A stretch of 64,000 bases of DNA from positions 22,298,501-22,362,500 of the forward strand of contig JARKIP010000065.1 in assembly GCA_029990175.1 (NCBI GenBank), given 5' to 3'. Position numbers and translations under genes: made by a program. This document shows positions 40,193 through 51,529 of the stretch, in pieces. Every line of letters begins with the position of its first letter. Position 1 is the stretch's first letter. Source of the DNA: Petunia secreta. Its lineage: Eukaryota; Streptophyta; Magnoliopsida; Solanales; Solanaceae. The notes under the pieces are model-generated. The model saw only the letters and a program-made list of their open reading frames with translations. It was not told the origin of the DNA and searched no databases.

Positions 40193-43100
40193 TCCTCCCC
40201 TTTTTGAGAAGATTTCGTCCTCGAAATCGAAGCATCATCCACGACCTCTTCATCATTATGCACAGCCTCTTCATTACCTACATTCAAAGGAACCAAGTCA
40301 CTAACATTGAAAGTATTAGAAACTTGATACTCACTTGGCAAGTCGACCACATAAGCATTGTTGTTTATCTTTGAGAGCACTTGGAATGGGCCATCTCCTC
40401 GGGGTGCCAACTTCCCTTTCCTATGGTTTGGAAACCTTTCTTTCCGGAAGTGCACCCACACATAGTCACCCTTCTTGAGTTCCACCTTCTTGCGTCCCTT
40501 GTTCTTCTTGGCGGCAACCTTAGCATAAGCTTCCTCCAAGTTCTTCTTCGCCTTTCCATGGAGTTCAACCAAAGCCTTGGCTCTAGCTTTACCTTCAAAA
40601 TTAACAACCATTTCCCTTGGCAAAGGGGTTAGATCAAGGGGAATCAAGGGGTTAAATCCATAAACACACTCGAATGGAGTCATGCCTATCATGCTATGCA
40701 ATGTGCGATTGTAGGCAAACTCCATAAGAGGTAGACGATCAATCCAAGTCCCGGCCTTACCTCGGGTCATGGCTCTAAGGAGAGCACCCAAGGTTCGGTT
40801 TACCACTTCCGTTTGCCCATCGGTTTGGGGGTGGTGGGACGTGGAAAACAAGAGCTTGGTGCCTAAAGCACCCCATAAACACCTCCAAAAATGACTTAGG
40901 AACTTAGTGTCCCTATCACTCACTATGGTTTGAGGCACACCATGCAACTTCAAGACATTTTCAATAAACAAAGTCGCCACATGTTGAGCATCATCACATT
41001 TCTTGCATGGAATGAAATGAGCCATTTTGGAAAACCTATCCACAACAACATAAATGCTATCATGGCCCCCTCTAGTCCTTGGTAATCCCATCACAAAATC
41101 CATTGAGATATCCAACCATGGACTAGTAGGTACGGGGAGAGGGGTATACAACCCATGAGGGTGGGCTTTAGATTTGGCTCGCTTGCACTCAAGGCAATTA
41201 GCGCAAAACTTTTCCACATGCACCCTCATCTTTGGCCAATGGAATTGTTCTTGAAGAATGGCCAAAGTCTTTCTTGTGCCAAAATGTCCCATGAGTCCCC
41301 CGCAATGTGCTTCATGCACAAGCAACTCTCTCCAAGAGGACTCCGGAATGCACACCCTACCATTTTTGAAGATATAACCATCAAACCATTGGTATTTGTC
41401 AACTCTCTCCCCTTTCTCTAGAGTGTCATGGACACTCTTTAGCTTTGGGTCATGAGCATACATCAATTTAATGCTCTCAAAACCCATGAGCTTAGAGGCG
41501 AGAGTGGTGGCTAATGCAAACTTTCTTGAAAGTGCATCCGCCACAACATTGTCTTTCCCTTTCTTGTATTGGATCACATAGGGAAAAGACTCAATGAATT
41601 CAACCCACTTGGCATGTCTCTTATTGAGCTTCTCTTGGCCTCTCAAATGCTTGAGTGACTCATGGTCACTCTTGATTACGAACTCACGAGGCCAAAGATA
41701 GTGTTGCCAATGGGCAAGGGCTCTCACAAGGGCATACAACTCCTTGTCATATGTAGAATAATTCGAGGAGGCCCCTTTCAACTTTTCACTAAAATAGGCG
41801 ATGGGTTTGCTATCTTGCATTAAAACACTACCAATTCCCACCTTCGAGGCATCACATTCAACCTCAAATGCCTTTCCGAAGTCGGGCAATTACAAAAGGG
41901 GGGCGGTACTCAACCTACTTTTCAACTCAAGGAAGGCCTTCTCTTGAGGCTCTCCCCAAACAAACGGTTGGTCTTTCTTCACCAATTCGGTGAGTGGAGC
42001 GGCAATGGAGCTAAAGTCCTTCACAAATCGCCTATAAAAGCTTGCGAGACCATGAAAGCTCCTCACTTGAGTCACGGTAGTAGGAGTAGGCCAATCACGT
42101 ATGGCCTCTACCTTAGACTCATCCACCTCCACTCCTTGGGCACTCACAACAAACCCAAGGAAGACCACCTTCTCAACACCAAAGGCACACTTTTTAAAAT
42201 TAGCATAGAGCTTTTCGGCTCTCAACTTTTCAAGCACTAGCCTAAGGTGTTCAACATGGTCGTCTATTGATTTGCTATAGATCAATATATCGTCAAAATA
42301 GACGACCACAAACTTGTTGATGAATGGCTTTAGAACATGGTTCATTAGCCTCATGAAAGTGCTAGGTGCATTGGAGAGCCCAAAGGGCATCACCAACCAT
42401 TCATAGAGACCAAATTTGGTCTTGAATGCGGTTTTCCATTCATCACCGGGTTTCATCCGGATTTGATGGTAGCCGGACCTAAGGTCAATTTTGCTAAACA
42501 CACATGAACCGCTCAATTCATCTAACATATCATCAAGTCAGGGAATAGGATGACGGTACTTTACCGTTATTTTGTTCACGGCCCGACAATCAACACACAT
42601 TCTCCAAGTGCCGTCCTTTTTGGGAACAAGGATCACGGGCACGACACAAGGACTCAAGCTTTCCCTCACCAAGCCTTTAGTGAGCAATTCATCAACTTGC
42701 CTTTGCAACTCCCTTGTATCCTCCGGGTTGCTCCTATAGGCCGGTTTGTTCGGAATTTGGGATCCCGGGACAAAGTCTATTTGATGCTCAATGCCCCTCA
42801 AAGGAGGCAATCCATCCGGCATTTCATCCGGGAACATGTCACCAAAATCCTTCAAAACATTCTCAAACACTAGGCAAAGGGTTAGAAGAAAAATCACAAT
42901 TAGAGTTTAGAACCATACCTTTGTGCACTAGGCATATGAGAAGCTTGTTGCCATCATTTCCTCTTAGGACCTCGCCCGGTTGCATCATGGCACATATGCC
43001 ACCGGTAGAAGTTGGTGGGATTGCCACCAAGCTTTTGGACAATGGGCTAGTCTCAACCACCGACTTAGCCTTTGCCACTTCTCTCAACTCCCGCATTCGT

Positions 43101-45076
43101 TTGTAATCATCGCTCACTTGTTTGGGAGTCATTGGTGGGAGCACAAACTTTTTCCCCTCATGTGTCACCGTATAGGTGTTGGCATGACCATTATGAACCA
43201 CACGTCGATCAAATTGCCAAGGCCTACCAAAGAGTAGGTGGCATGCTTGCATAGGCACGACATCGAACATATGCTCATCCACATAGTTCCCAATCTTGAA
43301 TTTGATCAAATATTGCTTAACCACCCTCAATTCACCACACTCACTAAGCCATTGTAGCCTATAAGGATTTGGGTGTTTCAAGGTAGGTATTTTCAATTGG
43401 GTAACTAGTGTTTGGCTAATAACATTAGCACTACCTCCCGAGTCAATGATCATAGAGCAAACGAGACCCATGACTCGGCAAGTGGAGTGGAAAAGGTTCT
43501 CTCTTTGTAATGTCTCAACATCCTCCACACATATGGCTCCTAGACTTCTCCGCACAACAAGGAAGGCACGGTCATCATCTTCTTCCCTCATGACAATCTC
43601 CCCATCATCTCCTTCCTCCTCACCCTCTACTCCCTCTTCTTCTCCCTCCTCGGGCTCACTATCTTGCTCATAGACCAAGTCACCAACAAGAACCATAGTT
43701 TTCCGGGTAGGGAAATCTTTATAGAGGTGACCATAACCCTTACACTTAAAGCATTGAGTAGAAGAAGAGATTGGATTACTCAATTGAGTTCTAGAATTAC
43801 CTCCCACGGGTTGTGTAGACCTTTCAAAAGGCTTCTTCACATCCTTGCTAGCACTTGCACTTGGGAATTTGGCATTCGTTGTGGGAGCTTTCCAATCCTT
43901 TGGTTTGTTCATGGGAGTAGAAGTGTTGCTCTTGTAACGGTTGGACTTCTCTTTCTCAAGCCATTGCTCGGCTTGGATAGCGGCATCAAGAACCTCTTGA
44001 AGTGATAGATAAGCACGCAATCTCAATTGTGAAGCTATACCATAGCTCAACCCATTCATGAAACGGATCACGGCTTGCTCCTCGTCTTCGGTGTCCATAT
44101 CCAAAGCCATTCGAGTTCTTTCAAACTCATCATAATATTCATGCACCGTCTTGACACCTTGCTTCAACTCATAAAGCTTCTTGAGTTGCTCTTGACGATA
44201 ACGAGGAGTAATGTACTTGATACTCATTAGACCCTTCAAGTCAATCCAACCCACATTCACGGGAATTCCCGCCCTTCTCCTTGATCTCTTGACGGATTCC
44301 CACCAAGTAGATGCATAGGATTCAAAGGATGAAATAGCATAGGTGCCTTTCTTCTCATCGGACATCTCATTTGTGTCAAACATCCTTTCCATTTGTAGCA
44401 CCCATTCAATGTAAGCACTCGGATCACAATTCCCTTTGAAGGTTGGGAGATTAAGCTTCACACTATTGAGGTTGGTGTTGTCACGACCCCCACGGAACGG
44501 CTCCGGTTGGCCCCCATAGTGATCTTCATTCACACCATACTCCCTCCTCGCATTCCCTCCAACATATCCCATAGGTGGCCCTCGACCTCGGCCCCTACCT
44601 CGATCCACATTACGACCCCAATTCATACCTCGTCTCGGTTGAAAGTGATCATCAAACCCATACATATCATCACCATATTCGGCTTCCTCCCCTTCTTGAG
44701 CCTCATCGACTTGCTCAAGAGGTTGCACATTTCGGATGGGTCTTGGTAATGGGATGTTTCTTTGGGGATTATCCAAGATACGGGGAATGCCCGTTCGTTC
44801 AATTCTCTCTCGGTCCTCCTTTACCCGTTGTTGATTGAGTATCTCAATGACATGGCTTACTTGTTCCGGGGTAAAGTTAGGAGTACTTGAGACTTCACCG
44901 GTCTCAATTTGGACACTCGGGGTCCCCTTTTCAATTGGGACACTCGGGGCCCCTTGGTCACCTTGGGTACTTGAGGCACCCTTTTCAAGTGACTCAATCC
45001 TTTGAGTCATGACGTCCATCTTGGCAAGAATGCTAGCCAAGGCATCCTTGATGAAATCTTGACCTTCGTTGGCCAT
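39898..45076 (-). pseudogene. GypE Gag-Pol polyprotein with three breaks
   Basis: Start ATG at 45076. Gag, protease (DSG), RT (YFDD), RNase H and integrase (HHCC with CANC, DDE) are all readable. Breaks: a two-base deletion near 42870-42880 shifts the frame between protease and RT; TGA at 42540-42538 where relatives have Arg (CGA); TAA at 41892-41890 where relatives have Gln (CAA). The last Cys of the Gag zinc knuckle is Phe (CFKCKGYGHLYKDF). Downstream of the last stop the frame is open for 663 codons and ends inside the LTR. Confidence 0.93.
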
Positions 45077-46151
45077 TGTACCTACAAAGAAAAGAAACAA
45101 GAGTTAGTCAAAACACCTCACTCACTCCCTCACTTGTGTTCACTCGGATCACTCGTATGGTGGTGATGGCTATTTCACTCTTGCTTGAACTCAAAGCTTC
45201 ACGAAGTTGAATAGTAAACCTAAACCTAATCACTCGACTCAAAAGCCAAATGTACTCCGAGGTGAGTGGAGTTAATAGGACTCGATTGGAACGCTAAGCA
45301 CTTTGAGTGAGGACTTGAGTCAAAAGGTACTACGGGTCTTCTTTGAGTTCTAGTCTCCGTTCTAAGGCACGATGATCCTAGTAGCTTGAAGTAATTAGTA
45401 CTAATCGAGTAGGATTATACTCTAATAATACTAATTAGAAGCAATGCAAACAACAAAACAAGCGAACCTAGAAGAAACTACCCGATTCCCAACTTTCAGA
45501 AAAGTAGGCGCCCCACCTGTTTGGACTAGGTGGTCCGCCTGGTGCTTGCAGTGGGGAGTAGGCGGTCAGCCTACTCTGAGTAGGCGGTCCGCCTCTGTAA
45601 AATCCAGAGAGCAAGCAAAAATCAGGCGGTCCGCCCGTTTTGCTAGGTGCTCCGCCTACTGCAAGTTCCAGCACAGTTCAAACACGATTTTCTTGGTTTT
45701 GCACCCAAAAATTCATCAATCCACACGTTGTTTTAGCAATTCAAAGGTACCCCAATGTTGTTTCAAGCAAAGAGATCAAACCCCAATCAATTTTATCAAA
45801 CCCCAATCAAAGTTCAACATTCCACCATGTTCATCATGTTCATAGCTAGGGTTTCAAAATTTTCAAATTCTTCAAGGGTTTCAAATTTTCAATCCTTGTG
45901 TTTCTACTTCAAATTCGATGCTCAGGGTACCAAAAGAACGGGTTTCCAACAAGGAACAAACCCCAATATCAATCAAGCAATGGGTCCAACAAACCAAGAT
46001 TCTATGATCAATTTTTTGTGTTTTTCAACCTTTTCTATTTTTTTTGTGTTGTTTTTTTTTTCTTCAACAACAAATAAGAACCTAAGATAGAAACCAACCT
46101 AGGCACAAAGAATCAAGGGTCGGGGGTTTGTAGAAACAAAACCCGAGCCTT
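45077..46151 (-). other. GypE untranslated leader
   Basis: Non-coding leader with four GC palindromes (GGCGGTCCGCC and similar, about 45505-45660), positioned like those in the GypB and GypC leaders. Confidence 0.8.
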
Positions 46152-46163
46152 GCTCTGATACCA
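46152..46163 (-). other. GypE primer binding site (tRNA-iMet)
   Basis: Minus-strand TGGTATCAGAGC, three bases from the LTR. Confidence 0.92.
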
Positions 46164-46166
46164 AGA

Positions 46167-47006
46167 TGATAAGAATCAAAAACGAAACGCGGAAATAAAG
46201 ATAAAGAGCGAGACACTACTCGAACTCCCTACGAAGTAACTATGGAGAACTCGTTCCATAATACCCTCGTATCGGTGTCAAGGAGGACCTACACTATGCA
46301 ACTACCCTCGAGTCACACTTGGGACTCGCAAATAGAATGATCGGGTTTTCGGTTCAAGACTCAACTAGGTTCCACTAGTGAATTCAAGCAACCAAGACAA
46401 AGGGTTCTCCAAACAAGAGATAGTTTCTTTTCATCATTCATAAAATTCAAGGTAGACTAAGGTTTGAATAGGTTTGTGAAGTATTTATAGACTTCACTTA
46501 CATGTAATGAAAGCTCAAAAATACCCCCAAAGTGGGTTAAAACAATAAAGGCCTCATAGGGCTATAGTTGTCCAACGCATAGCAAATAACTAGGAATTCC
46601 CGCACCTCTCAGTCTAGTATGCGCCCCACTAGGCGCCCAGCCTAGTGGAGTAGGCGGTCAGCCTACTTGAAGTGGGCGGTCAGCTCCTTTGGAGTAGGCG
46701 GTCCGCCCATTTTACAGAGGCGGTCCGCCTAGTGGAAGTCCAGAGAGTGATCAAAAACTAGGCGGCCGGCCAAGTTGAGTAGGCGGTCCGCCTGGTGCTG
46801 TAGCCTCTTGAGTTGCTTCCAAAAGTGCTCCGGATGCCTCGTCAAGTGTACTAGAAGGTCCTCCATCCATGGCACACCAAAGTATAGTCTTCAAGCTGCT
46901 CCCGGGGCCTTCTTCCATACCCTTCCATATCAAGTGAAGATGGGTATCTTGGATCAACTTGGCTTGACTCCGAGTGAAGGGTCTTGAGGGGGTTTGGGTC
47001 TTATCA
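46167..47006 (-). repeat. GypE 5' LTR (840 bp)
   Basis: Partner of 39354-40192. Confidence 0.94.
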
Positions 47007-47011
47007 CAAGT

Positions 47012-48216
47012 TGAGAGACTTTGCAATTCTTGCCTTGAGTGCAAGTATGCTAAGTCCAAGTCGAACCCCCCATGGTTTTTATACTCATCTCCCCGTACCT
47101 ACTAGCCCATGGACGAATATCTCTATGGATTTTGTTATGGGATTACCACGGATTTTGGGGGGGGGGGGACATGATAGAATTAATGTTGTCGTGGATAAGT
47201 TCTCCAAGATGGCTCACTTTATTCCATGTAAAAAGTGTGATGATGCACAACATGTTGCTTCTTTGTTCATTGATAATGTATTAAAGTTGCATTGTGTGCC
47301 TCAAACCATTGTAAGTGATAGGGACATTAAGTTCCTTAGCCATTTTTGGAGGAGCTTGTGGGGTGCCCTTGGCACCAAGCTATTGTTCTCTACGTCCCAC
47401 CACCCTCAAACCGATGGGAAAACCGAGGTGGTGAACTGAACTTTGGGTGCTCTTCTTAGAGCTATGACCCGAGGTAAGGGTGGGACTTGGATTGACAAAT
47501 TACCTCTTATGGAGTTTGCATACAACCGCAAATTGCATAGAATGATTGGCATGACTCCATTTTAGTGTGTTTATGGTTTTAACCCCTTGATTCCCCTTGA
47601 TCTAACCCCTTTGCCAAGGGAAATGGTTGTTAATTTTGAAGGTAAAACCCGAGCTAAGGCTTTGGTTGAACTCCATGCTAAGGCGAAAAAGAACTTGGAT
47701 GAAGCTTATGAAAATGTGGCCTCCAAGAAAAACAAGGGATGAAAGAAGGTGGAACTCAAGAAGGGCGACTATGTGTGGGTGCACTTCCGCAATGAAAGGT
47801 TTCCAAACCTTAGGAAAGAGAAGTTGGCACCCCAAGGAGATGGACCCTTCCAAGTGCTTTCAAAGATCAACTACAACGCTTATGTGGTCGACTTACCAAG
47901 TGAGTATAATGTCTCTAACACTTTTAATATTTCTGACTTGACTCCTCTTGATGTAGGAGATGATGGAGCCGAGGGTGATGACGCTTGGATTTCGAGGACA
48001 AAATCTTCCCAAAAAATGGAGGATGATGCCGGGCAATCCGTCACAAGACCCTTCTCTCAGAGTCAAGCCAAGGAGGTCCAAGAGGTGCATTTACACTCGG
48101 TGAGGAAAGGACTCGAAGATGGAAGCAATTGGAAGACATTCCGAGTGGTCATAAGCCAGGCACCCCACCTAGAAGGCCCAGACAGTCCGCCTGAGGAGCC
48201 AGGCGCTCCACCCTGA
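47012..48216 (+). pseudogene. GypB integrase, C-terminal part (broken)
   Basis: Resumes the zinc finger interrupted at 39353 and continues through the DDE core (MDFVMG, SDRD, TDGKTE). Damage: frameshifts near 47065 and at a run of about 13 G near 47157-47169, TGA at 47437 (Arg in relatives), a TAG near 47563 (Glu in relatives), and TGA near 47740 (Arg in relatives). The end matches the family tail (ISRTKSSQKMEDD) and runs into the 3' LTR. Confidence 0.88.
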
Positions 48217-48739
48217 GCCACCTACAGCCAGGCGCTCCGCCCAAGGGCCAGGCGGACCGCCCAACCAAAGTTCTGTCCAAAATTGTGCAAATTGCCAAGC
48301 GCTCCGCCCAAACGCTGAAGAGGCGAGAATTTGGTTGTTCTTTTACCATTTTGACCCTGTGTGGTCTATTTACTTAAAGCCTAACGTGTGGGCATTTTAG
48401 ACCTTTTTCAAAGCTTGGGAAGACACTATAAATACCCTAGCTTATTCTATTTTTACACTTAATCTATTTTGAATGTTGAAAACAAGAGCTATGCTCCTTT
48501 GTGTTGAATGAATCCTTTGTTTTGGGACTTGAATCTTCTAGTGGACCTAGTTGACCCTCAACCCTGCCTGATCATTCTATTTGCAAGACCCAGGTGTGTC
48601 TCGAGGGTAGTTGCATAGTATAGGAAACTCTTGACCCAAAACAAGGGTTTCACGGAACAAGTTCTTCGTGGATACCTCGTAGGGAGTTCGAAACGAGTCT
48701 CGCTCCTATATTTTTACGTTTCCGTTTTACCCTGCATCA
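48024..48739 (+). repeat. GypB 3' LTR (716 bp)
   Basis: TGATGCCGGG...CCCTGCATCA. GGCGCTCCGCC palindromes at about 48160-48310; TATA box 48427-48434. Diverged from the remaining 5' LTR piece more than any other pair here, consistent with the oldest insertion of this pile. Confidence 0.92.
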
Positions 48740-49212
48740 GTTCTCAAAACTAAGGGGGTTTAGATTTATGACAAAGCAAAGGATAGAGTGGGAAGGATTA
48801 ATTAGATCTGAATTTGGATTAATTAGATCCGAGTTTGGGTCTGTAAGCGGGTTGGATCTATTATATACGGGTTCAATTTTTTAACTATAAGAGGAGTCAA
48901 TCGGTGTATGACACATAATTAAAAAAATTATTAAAAGGGAGTCGTTAGTGAGAATGGCAAAGCTGAGCCACAAAAATAACGGTGGGGGCCATTTTTGCAA
49001 AATAGGTAAATGAAGGTTATTTTTACACTATTTCTAATAACCCGGGGCAGTTTTTACCCTTTTCCAAATAACAAAAGTTGTTACATTTCATTCTACATAC
49101 AAATAAAGTTCAAAACTACCCCTAACATATGTTATTTAAAGCAAATTTACCCTTCATTAACCTATCGATCTATATATATACTATATTGTTTTCTTCTTAC
49201 CCATTTATACCC
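48740..49212. other. AT-rich non-coding stretch left of the gag fragment
   Basis: No gene seen. It includes a short direct repeat (ATTAATTAGATCYGA, about 48797-48833). It may be the subterminal part of MulU. Confidence 0.4.
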
Positions 49213-49368
49213 CATGATGAGCTTGAAAAGTTTCAATTGGCTCTTGATATAGAAGAAGATGATAAGCAAGCCGTTATTCGGTTCAAGAATGGACTGACTC
49301 GAGATGTGTCATCTCAACTGAGACTGCATGTGTTTCAAACACTGGATGATGTTTTCCAAGCAGCCGCA
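49213..49368 (+). pseudogene. Captured gypsy gag fragment
   Basis: 52 codons on the plus strand match the capsid-like part of Gag (VIRFKNGLTRDVSSQLRLHV, compare IIRFKNGLARDVSSQLRLHV in GypG), opposite in strand to the Ulp1 gene. No other gypsy sequence surrounds it and the first palindromic repeats begin at its 3' end. It looks like a transduplicated fragment, as MULEs often carry. Confidence 0.75.
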
Positions 49369-49370
49369 TT

Positions 49371-49502
49371 ATATGTTTAAACATCATGACAGATGTTTGA
49401 AACATCTGATGGTATGTTTAAACATCAGGACTGATGTTTGAAACATATGACTATATGTTTAAACATTTCATCAAATGTGTAAACATATCATGATATGTTT
49501 GG
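49371..49502. repeat. ATGTTTAAACAT array, block 1 (3' flank of gene)
   Basis: About six copies of ATGTTTAAACAT or ATGTTTGAAACAT, spaced 20-22 bases apart. Confidence 0.85.
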
Positions 49503-49786
49503 ATGAAGCAATCTATTTTTTTGCAAGTATGCAACCATATGTTGAGTTATGAGACGTATAATTGCACATTTTTTTGCAAGTTTGCAACCATGATTCGTAT
49601 GCAGTTATTCTATTGTGTAAAAGGGAAAATATGAAGGGGTGTACGTGGGGTTATGAAGGGGTGCGTTTGAATTTATGAAGTGGTGGATGTGAATAGGCTC
49701 ATACACAACTACATATGAAAAGGCACCAAATGTAACCATCACATATGGAACTGAAAAGGCACCAAATGTAGCCTATATATATGTTC
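49503..49786. other. Non-coding stretch with small direct repeats
   Basis: No gene. Two near-copies of TTTTTTGCAAGTNTGCAACC (about 49516 and 49569) and two of GAAAAGGCACCAAATGTA are visible. Confidence 0.5.
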
Positions 49787-50245
49787 CAAATGTCTACAAA
49801 ACACGGCATCCAAATCTCTCCTTTTTGTCTACAATGCCGTGTTTTGTAGTCTTGTATTTTCATTTTCCGTTTCATTGTTTTGAATAATTATTAAGTGGTA
49901 TTAAGTACTCCCTCCGTCCCAATTTATGTGGCACCATTTGACCGGGCACGGAGTTTAAGAAAATAGAGGTTGACCTTGTTAAATATCAATTTTACCCTTG
50001 AAAAAGTAAGAGAGAGAAGATTTGAGTAATAAAAAAGTTGTTGGTAGGTTTAAAAGTATGTAGGGCCCAACAAGGTTAAAATAGAGATGATGCATTAAAT
50101 AGTTGTCAAATAAGGAAATGTGCCACTTATTTTGGGACAAACAAAAAAGGAAATGGTGCCACATAAATTGGGACGGAGGGAGTATTACTTATCAAAAAGA
50201 AAAACAAAAAGGAGAGATTTGGATGCCGTGTTTTGTACACATTTG
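49787..50245. repeat. Fold-back (42-bp inverted repeats) containing a MITE
   Basis: Arms 49787-49828 and 50204-50245 are reverse complements with one mismatch (34 bp perfect, from TACAAAACACGGCATCC to CCTTTTTGT). The left arm also pairs with a nearby 16-bp copy (49794-49809 against 49834-49849), giving a tight hairpin. Between the arms sits the Stowaway-like MITE. Confidence 0.85.
49908..50182. mobile_element. Stowaway-like MITE (275 bp)
   Basis: Terminal inverted repeats beginning CTCCCTCCGTCCCAATTTAT are perfect over at least 32 bases, flanked by TA at 49906-49907 and 50183-50184. Non-coding. This sequence type is common in Solanaceae genomes. Confidence 0.95.
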
Positions 50246-50248
50246 CAT

Positions 50249-50357
50249 GATGTTTCAGCATATTCTAATTAATAATTTAAACATCTGAATTATGTTTCAA
50301 CATAGTCAAGTATGTTTACACATATGATTAAATGTTTAAACATCCACACGATGTTTC
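50249..50357. repeat. ATGTTTAAACAT array, block 2 (just past the gene end)
   Basis: Four or five diverged copies spaced about 20-25 bases, 175 bases downstream of the Ulp1 stop codon. Confidence 0.8.
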
Positions 50358-50531
50358 TTAAATCAGTGAGATTGCACACAACTAAAGTATTTACATAAAA
50401 CAGATAATTATCCTTACATGACTTCCAACAAAACATAACATAACATAGAATTAAGAAAACAAGCCAAAACAAATACTTAATCATCCTTACATGCCAACAA
50501 ATACTTAATTGTCCAACCATAACTTATCAAA

Positions 50532-51194
50532 CTACGGTACCATCTTCCCACGAAATATGTCCACATCACATTTCACCCTAAAATCCACCATGGTGTTGTC
50601 ACAGAGCTTGTCCCAGGGAGTCTTTGTAAGAAGGTGTTCAATGAAGGCAAGGGCATAAGCACCTGATGCAGTACGAGTTGTGCTTGTCGGGAGGTCTTTC
50701 ACACGCTCATATGGCCACACTTTTATGTTCAGGATATCCTCCGGCAAACTTTGGAACATCTCGCACTGTCTGATGAAAATGGGGAAAAGGGAAGTGATGG
50801 GCTTGATCAGTGTGTCAAATTCATCATCAGTGTTGTCACTGTACATGGAGTCGTATACCCTTATCTTACCTTCCTCCACAAGGAACTCCACAGTGACAAA
50901 ATGAACCCCTTTCAATTTCATAAGATAGAAAATCCTCTTCACCCCAGCCCACTCCACACCCTCTGGGTTCGGCTGCTTACCTTGTGCATAGTCCAACATG
51001 TCATCCTTGAATTGAACAGTCTCAAGCTGTACTTCTAGGGGCGCAGCCAATGCATCAGCGAGTATACGCTGCTTCTTGTAAAGCTCACACAATTTCTTAG
51101 AGAAATTCAAATCCAAAATGACATCGGATTTGAGATAGAACTGGGAGTGGGCATTCTTTTTAAGCCTCATCAGGCTCATGATTTCCTCAACATG
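50532..51194 (-). pseudogene. Exon 4: Ulp1 protease domain, Cys to Ser
   Basis: Acceptor CTGCAG before 51194; stop at 50534-50532. The catalytic His (GVHFVTVEF) and Asp (RVYDSM) are present. The nucleophile motif, normally like DCGxY, reads ASGAYALAFIEHLL with Ser TCA at 50666-50664. Going from TGY to TCA needs two base changes. Confidence 0.82.
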
Positions 51195-51247
51195 CTGCAG
51201 AAAAGGAAAAAAAAAGGAAACAGAAAACACAAAAAGAACAGGAAGAA

Positions 51248-51478
51248 CATGTCAACATCAGGGGAAATGTTTAAACACCAGACATAATGTTTAAACATAT
51301 TGTGATATGTTGCAACATCGTATAGATGTTTAACATTATATAAACATATATGCGTAATGTTTAAACATTAACTAATATGTTTACACATTCTGTATTATGT
51401 TTAAACATATCATAAGTTATTTGTGATGTTTAAACACTGCTTGTTATGTATGCACATCCCAATCCATGTTTAACATAT
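51248..51478. repeat. ATGTTTAAACAT array, block 3 (intron 3)
   Basis: About ten diverged copies, most starting at exact 20-base steps (ATGT ending at 51270, 51290, 51310, then 51360, 51380, 51400). Confidence 0.88.
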
Positions 51479-51529
51479 CTGATCTGATATATGCACTAAG
51501 AAAAAAGAATTAGGGTGAATTGCGTGTAC

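Larger units (their letters stand above)
39354..47006 (-). mobile_element. GypE: CRM-like gypsy element in GypB integrase
   Basis: Flanked by CAAGT at 39349-39353 and 47007-47011. LTRs 839 and 840 bp with about nine differences by eye. PBS, leader, gag-pol and polypurine tract are present on the minus strand. The polyprotein is broken at only three points, so this is a fairly recent but inactive copy. LTR ends TGATAAG...CTTATCA as in GypA and GypC; it is the closest relative of GypA in sequence. Confidence 0.95.
2982..48739 (+). mobile_element. GypB: host CRM-like gypsy element split by four insertions
   Basis: GypB is read in pieces: 2982-4205 (end of 5' LTR, PBS, leader), 34429-36757 (leader, gag, protease), 37507-39353 (RT, RNase H, start of integrase), 47007-48739 (rest of integrase, 3' LTR). 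Every junction is supported by a 5-bp target duplication of the inserted element and by continuity of the encoded protein. It is the most decayed gypsy copy in this pile: several stops and frameshifts, a protease box changed from DSG to DLG, and an RT box changed from YFDD to YFDE. LTR type is TGATGC...GCATCA. The five bases after its end are GTTCT (48740-48744), the predicted target duplication. Confidence 0.88.

Noticed and set aside
47157..47169. Run of about 13 G in GypB integrase as a G-quadruplex or programmed slip site
   Set aside because: GypC also has a G-run frameshift at this place; simple homopolymer slippage in dead copies, or a sequencing error, is enough.
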